Positions 4,327-8,077 of a DNA stretch of 8,077 nt are shown here, piece after piece. This stretch comes from JAQIBY01 sp964527535 (GTDB taxonomy: Bacteria; Bacteroidota; Bacteroidia; Bacteroidales; ML635J-15), in NCBI GenBank assembly GCA_964527535.1, contig CAZGPW010000033.1, forward strand, positions 1 through 8,077. The letters are read 5' to 3'. Under the pieces are notes generated by a model. The model was not told the DNA's origin. It did no database searches and saw only the letters and a program-made list of their open reading frames with translations. Position numbers and translations under genes: made by a program. How positions within the stretch are numbered: the stretch's first letter is position 1; every line of letters begins with the position of its first letter.

Positions 4327-5946
4327 ATGAAATACCTTGTATCTGTAATTTTACTGTTTTTCAGCATTTATTTGACAGACCTATCAGCACAGCAAAATTA
4401 CGCTGATTGGGAAGGAATAGAGCCCGATGCCTGCACAAGCATAACGGTCGGGAAAAAAGCAAGTTATGATGGTTCCGTAATGACAAGTCATACAGACGAC
4501 AGCCACCGCACCCGGGCATGGATGGACATTCAACCTGCTGAGAAACATAAGGCGGAAGACAAAGTAACCATGTACAAAAGAACATCAACAGACAGCCTTG
4601 CCATGCCTGCCTATAAACATACACGGGTAGGAGCTATCCCGCAGGTAAAAGAAACCCATGGATACATAAATACAGCCTATCCTTGTATGAACGACGCCCA
4701 ACTCGCCATAGGTGAATCAACATTCGGCGGCAGGTCGTGCCTGAAATCAGATGAAGGCATTATTGATTGCCAGCGCTTATGCAAATTGTTGCTGCAACGC
4801 TGTACATCTGCCCGCGATGCCATTGAAACCGCCGGAAAACTGCTAAAACAATATGGCTGGAACGACGCCGGTGAATGCCTTACCATCGCCGATAAACAGG
4901 AAGTATGGCACCTTGAAATTGTTGGCCCGGGCGAAGGCAATGCCGGAGCCATCTGGGCGGCACAGCGTGTCCCCGATGATGAAATATCCGTCAATGCAAA
5001 CGCAAGCCGTATCATGGAAATTGACCTTGATGACCCGGAGTTCTTTATGGCTTCTGATAATATTTTTGACATGGCAAAAGATTCAACGTGGTACAATCCT
5101 GAAAAAGAAACATTTAAGTTTGCGTATGCCTATGCGCCTTCATCACGGCAATCTGTTGCTGCACGCCGACGCGAATGGCGGGTATTTGACTTACTGGCAC
5201 CATCATTAAACCTCAGCCCGACAGCTGAAAACTATCCATTTTCGGTTAAACCGGACAAAAAGGTGAGGCTCGAAGACATGGTAATGGTGTTTAAAGATTA
5301 TTACCAGGGAACACCTTATGACATGCGCAGAAACATCACCACAACCAATGACGAAGGAAAAGAAATCATTTCCCCCCTGGCCAATCCATTTATGCCTTAT
5401 GATGAACTTGATATAATGGATGTGAGCGGAAGCTGGTATCATGTCTCGGACGAGGGAGATATCCGTTTTCTTGGTGAACGTACCATTGCACGCTGGTACA
5501 CCATGTATGGGACCATTACCCAAAGCCGCGACTGGCTGCCGGATGATGTGGGAGGTGTAGTATGGCTTGCCCAGGATAACATTGCCACATCCATTTACAT
5601 CCCCGTGTATTGTGGAATCAACGATTTGCCCGAATCATACAAAGTGCCGGCCAGAAAAACCGGCTACACCCTGGAATCTGCCTGGTGGGCTTTCAACAGG
5701 CTGGGAACGCTCACAGCACAACGTTGGGGCGACATGCACAAAGATGTGGACGCTGTCTGGGAACCCATGCAAAAAAACATGTTTGATAAACAGGTTGGTT
5801 TTGAAAAAGAAGTTGCCAACATAAAATCCGAAAAGAAAAGACGTGAAAAATTAACGGACTATACCATAACTCAAGGCGAAAAAGTGGTAAAAAAAGCCAT
5901 AGAACTGGGCGATATGCTGTGGACAACATACGATGAAAAATTCTGA
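4327..5946 (+). CDS. Exported C69-family dipeptidase (PepD-like, Ntn hydrolase)
   Basis: The product is 539 residues. A signal peptide covers residues 1-21 (MKYLVSVILLFFSIYLTDLSA). It is followed by a short segment up to Ala35, then Cys36 in DACTSITVGKKASYDGS. In family C69 this Cys becomes the N-terminal nucleophile after self-cleavage of the propeptide, so the mature enzyme should start at C36. Further family marks are GYINTAYPCMNDAQLAIGES (112-131), a GWNDAGECLTIADKQEVWHLE stretch (177-197), and IWAAQRVPDDEISVNANASR (209-228), typical of the alpha-beta-beta-alpha Ntn core. The length is normal for Bacteroidota members. The family hydrolyses dipeptides with broad specificity; with this signal peptide it would act in the periplasm or outside the cell, probably in peptide scavenging (inference). 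It is divergent from the thioesterase gene. SppA follows after 150 bp, and no terminator is seen between them. Confidence 0.92.
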   Translation: MKYLVSVILLFFSIYLTDLSAQQNYADWEGIEPDACTSITVGKKASYDGSVMTSHTDDSHRTRAWMDIQPAEKHKAEDKVTMYKRTSTDSLAMPAYKHTRVGAIPQVKETHGYINTAYPCMNDAQLAIGESTFGGRSCLKSDEGIIDCQRLCKLLLQRCTSARDAIETAGKLLKQYGWNDAGECLTIADKQEVWHLEIVGPGEGNAGAIWAAQRVPDDEISVNANASRIMEIDLDDPEFFMASDNIFDMAKDSTWYNPEKETFKFAYAYAPSSRQSVAARRREWRVFDLLAPSLNLSPTAENYPFSVKPDKKVRLEDMVMVFKDYYQGTPYDMRRNITTTNDEGKEIISPLANPFMPYDELDIMDVSGSWYHVSDEGDIRFLGERTIARWYTMYGTITQSRDWLPDDVGGVVWLAQDNIATSIYIPVYCGINDLPESYKVPARKTGYTLESAWWAFNRLGTLTAQRWGDMHKDVDAVWEPMQKNMFDKQVGFEKEVANIKSEKKRREKLTDYTITQGEKVVKKAIELGDMLWTTYDEKF

Positions 5947-6070
5947 TATATATTATACGCTCTGTTTTTATGTCAGGTTAAAAGTTTTGAAAAATAAAAT
6001 GTAACTAAATACAACATGTATGCGTCTGAAGGTTAAAAAAGAATTGAAAACCTTACTAAACAATTTAACA

Positions 6071-6100
6071 ATGAAATCATTAAAAACACATTTATTATGA
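6071..6100 (+). other. Possible 9-codon upstream ORF overlapping the sppA start (ATGA)
   Basis: ATG at 6071 opens the frame M-K-S-L-K-T-H-L-L and ends with TGA at 6098-6100, which overlaps the sppA ATG (6097-6099) in an ATGA arrangement. Such overlaps allow translational coupling. The peptide is too short to judge as coding, and AT-rich leaders produce such frames by chance, so this is only a candidate. Confidence 0.2.
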
Positions 6101-7884
6101 AAACAGGAACAAGTTTTTGGAAAATTATGCTCGCTTCCATGGTGGGCTTTATTTTGGCCAATGTGGTCATCATGCTGATATTTTTTGGCTCAATCGGTGC
6201 CATGATATCCAGCATAAGCAAACCGGAACCGGTTACCATTGAAGAAAAATCAGTATTAAAGCTGGATTTGTCTTTGCCAATCCCCGACAGAACACCGCAG
6301 AACCCTTTTGAGGCCTTCAATTTTGACCCATACGATATGAAAAAAATTGTGGGGTTGAACGATATCCTTCGCGGCCTCGAACATGCCAAAGAGGATGAAA
6401 ACATCGAAGGTGTGTATCTTGATGTCAGTGTTGTAACAAGCAGCATGGCAACCTTGCAGGAATTACACAATGCTATAGGAGACTTTAAGGAAAGCGGCAA
6501 ATGGGTAGTGGCTTATGGAGATTTAATGTCCCAAAAAGCCTATTACATGGCAACAGCAGCTGATGAAATATACCTCAATCCGCAAGGATGGATGGATTTC
6601 AGAGGATTATCTGCCCAGGTAATGTATTACAAGACTGTACTCAACAAATTGGGTATAGAACCACAGGTATTCCGCCACGGGAAATTTAAGTCTGCCGTAG
6701 AACCGTTTATGTCTGATACCATGAGCCAGAACAACAGGATGCAGATCCTTACTTATACCACAAGTATATGGAACAGCATCCTTGAGGAAATATCAAATAC
6801 CCGCAACATTTCAAAATTCAGACTGGACAGCATCGCCAACAACCTGTTAATTTCAGATGCTATGTCTGCCATGGATTTTGGCTTTGTTGATGACTTAAAA
6901 TATAAAGATGAAATACTTACCCTCATCAATGCAAAAATGGATGAAGAGCCGGATGAAGAAATAAATTTCATGACCATGGGAAAATATAAAAAGACCCCTG
7001 TTAATGTGAAAAAGAAGCATGAGGCCGATGAGGAAATTGCCGTGATTTTTGCTGAAGGCAACATTGTGATGGGGACAGGTGATGATAAAAGCATTGGAGG
7101 AGAACGCTTTGCAAAGGCTGTACGTAAAGCCAGGCAGGATGAAGACGTCAAAGCCATTGTCCTCAGGGTAAATTCGCCCGGAGGAAACGGTTTGGCATCA
7201 GAAATAATCTGGCGTGAACTGATGTTGGCTAAGAAAGACAAGCCAGTGGTTGTGAGCATGGGAAATCTGGCGGCTTCCGGCGGATATTACATTGCATGTC
7301 TGGCTGATCATATTTATGCACAACCAACAACGCTCACAGGCTCAATTGGTGTATTTGGCCTGATGTTTTCTGCCGAAGAGCTGTTAAACAAAAAAATTGG
7401 CATCAACGTTGAAGTAGTTAACACCAATGAACATGCTGATATGGGTAATTTTGCACGTAATCTTGATGAACAGGAATCTGCATACATGCAAAACATGGTG
7501 GAAGATTTTTACGATGTGTTTATCACACGTGTAGCCGACGGCAGAGGCATGACAAAAGCCGAAGTGGATGAAGTTGGCCAGGGCAGGGTATGGACAGGTA
7601 AAAATGCCCTTGAAATTGGCCTCGTCGATGAACTGGGTGGCCTTGAAAATGCCGTTGAAAAAGCTGCCGAACTGGCCGAGCTGGATAAATACAAAATTCA
7701 GGAATACCCGAAAGTGAAAGATTTCATGGAACAATTGCTGAAAGAATTTAAATTTCAGTCCGGCCTGGATTTTATGAAAACCATCCCCGGTGTTGATAAT
7801 AAAACCATCAACCGCATTAAAACCATCCAAAACATGGATGAAGGTGTGCAAGCACGCATGCCGATGGACGTGGAATTTGAGTAA
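6097..7884 (+). CDS. sppA: Signal peptide peptidase SppA, long (67K) type
   Basis: The product is 595 residues, the size of the long, two-domain SppA (E. coli type) rather than the short one-domain Bacillus type. A single N-terminal membrane anchor lies at about residues 9-31 (KIMLASMVGFILANVVIMLIFF), placing the rest outside the cytoplasm. The N-terminal domain (about 50-280) carries GKFKSAVEPF at 195-204, whose K198 matches the general-base lysine of E. coli SppA. The C-terminal domain (about 310-540) carries NSPGG at 359-363 and NLAASGGYY at 390-398, whose S394 is the nucleophile by the same comparison. TGSIGVFGLMFS follows at 414-425. Both catalytic residues are therefore intact. SppA is a serine protease that forms a membrane-bound tetramer and degrades cleaved signal peptides. 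Promoter boxes upstream are weak, so readthrough from the dipeptidase gene is possible. A strong terminator follows at 7906-7956. Confidence 0.96.
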   Translation: MKTGTSFWKIMLASMVGFILANVVIMLIFFGSIGAMISSISKPEPVTIEEKSVLKLDLSLPIPDRTPQNPFEAFNFDPYDMKKIVGLNDILRGLEHAKEDENIEGVYLDVSVVTSSMATLQELHNAIGDFKESGKWVVAYGDLMSQKAYYMATAADEIYLNPQGWMDFRGLSAQVMYYKTVLNKLGIEPQVFRHGKFKSAVEPFMSDTMSQNNRMQILTYTTSIWNSILEEISNTRNISKFRLDSIANNLLISDAMSAMDFGFVDDLKYKDEILTLINAKMDEEPDEEINFMTMGKYKKTPVNVKKKHEADEEIAVIFAEGNIVMGTGDDKSIGGERFAKAVRKARQDEDVKAIVLRVNSPGGNGLASEIIWRELMLAKKDKPVVVSMGNLAASGGYYIACLADHIYAQPTTLTGSIGVFGLMFSAEELLNKKIGINVEVVNTNEHADMGNFARNLDEQESAYMQNMVEDFYDVFITRVADGRGMTKAEVDEVGQGRVWTGKNALEIGLVDELGGLENAVEKAAELAELDKYKIQEYPKVKDFMEQLLKEFKFQSGLDFMKTIPGVDNKTINRIKTIQNMDEGVQARMPMDVEFE

Positions 7885-7905
7885 TACGTACTATCTATCA
7901 CCATT

Positions 7906-7956
7906 AAAAAAAGCCCGATTGTACACATATTGTAAAGTACGATCGGGGTTTTTTTT
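7906..7956. terminator. Intrinsic terminator after sppA, probably bidirectional
   Basis: CCCGATTGTAC (7914-7924) pairs with GTACGATCGGG (7937-7947) over 11 positions (10 Watson-Crick and one T-G wobble) around a 12-base loop. It is followed by eight T (7949-7956). On the other side seven A (7906-7912) give a T-run on the minus strand, so the hairpin can stop transcripts from both directions. It begins 22 bp after the sppA stop codon. Confidence 0.9.
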
Positions 7957-8077
7957 ATGGTGGGTTAAATCTTTACCCATTAAAACGGATTTTACTTTAA
8001 CAAAACGCAGGTATTCAGTGAGATAAGCTGATATTTTTTCGATTTTGTTGCTACAAATGTTTTTCTAAGTCTGTTTT
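7957..8077. other. Right-end tail, no supported gene
   Basis: This is AT-rich DNA beyond the terminator. A minus-strand frame is open from the window edge (8075) to a TAA at 7992-7994, 27 codons. It could be the 3' end of a convergent gene that also uses the bidirectional terminator, but the peptide (RKTFVATKSKKYQLISLN...) resembles nothing I know, so I do not call it a gene. Confidence 0.3.

Noticed and set aside
7992..8075. Minus-strand frame open from the right window edge to TAA, as the 3' end of a convergent gene.
   Set aside because: It has 27 codons with no recognisable similarity; a frame this short can be open by chance in AT-rich DNA.

Overview
The window looks like ordinary chromosome from a member of the Bacteroidota. 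Signal peptides end in 'SAQ' or 'QAQ', one secreted protein has a type IX secretion (T9SS) C-terminal sorting domain, start codons lack a clear Shine-Dalgarno sequence, and several gene starts are preceded by the Bacteroidota promoter pattern (TTTG-like, about 19 bp, TAnnTTTG). Coding DNA has moderate GC and gaps are AT-rich. A genus cannot be named from this.

Layout. 1-117: 3' end of a menaquinone-pathway radical SAM gene, probably mqnC. 118-400: a compact nested inverted repeat (137-233), then a near-perfect promoter (340-370). 401-748: an outer-membrane-protein-like gene cut short at a GC-rich patch. 749-1151: non-coding DNA with two hairpins and a promoter lying almost on the next start codon. 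1152-1763: a 203-residue protein of unknown function. 1764-3257 (minus): a secreted protein of seven exact 56-residue FG-GAP-type blades plus a T9SS sorting domain. 3471-4217 (minus): an acyl-ACP thioesterase. 4327-5946 (plus): an exported C69-family dipeptidase. 6097-7884 (plus): signal peptide peptidase SppA, closed by a strong intrinsic terminator. 7957-8077: nothing supported.

How the genes relate. The first half (118-1151) looks like a decayed or recombined interval, with a mobile-type palindromic repeat, a truncated gene and hairpin-rich scar DNA. The second half is cell-envelope and lipid housekeeping. The thioesterase and the dipeptidase are divergent, and their predicted -7 elements lie only 4 bp apart. 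The dipeptidase and SppA are consecutive on the same strand and both act on peptides at or beyond the inner membrane, but a 150 bp gap separates them and a shared operon is not shown.

I found no convincing new multi-gene system. The items most worth a second look are the nested inverted repeat, the truncated gene with its GC-rich junction, the exact seven-blade propeller with signs of two-blade duplication, and the apparently leaderless orphan gene.
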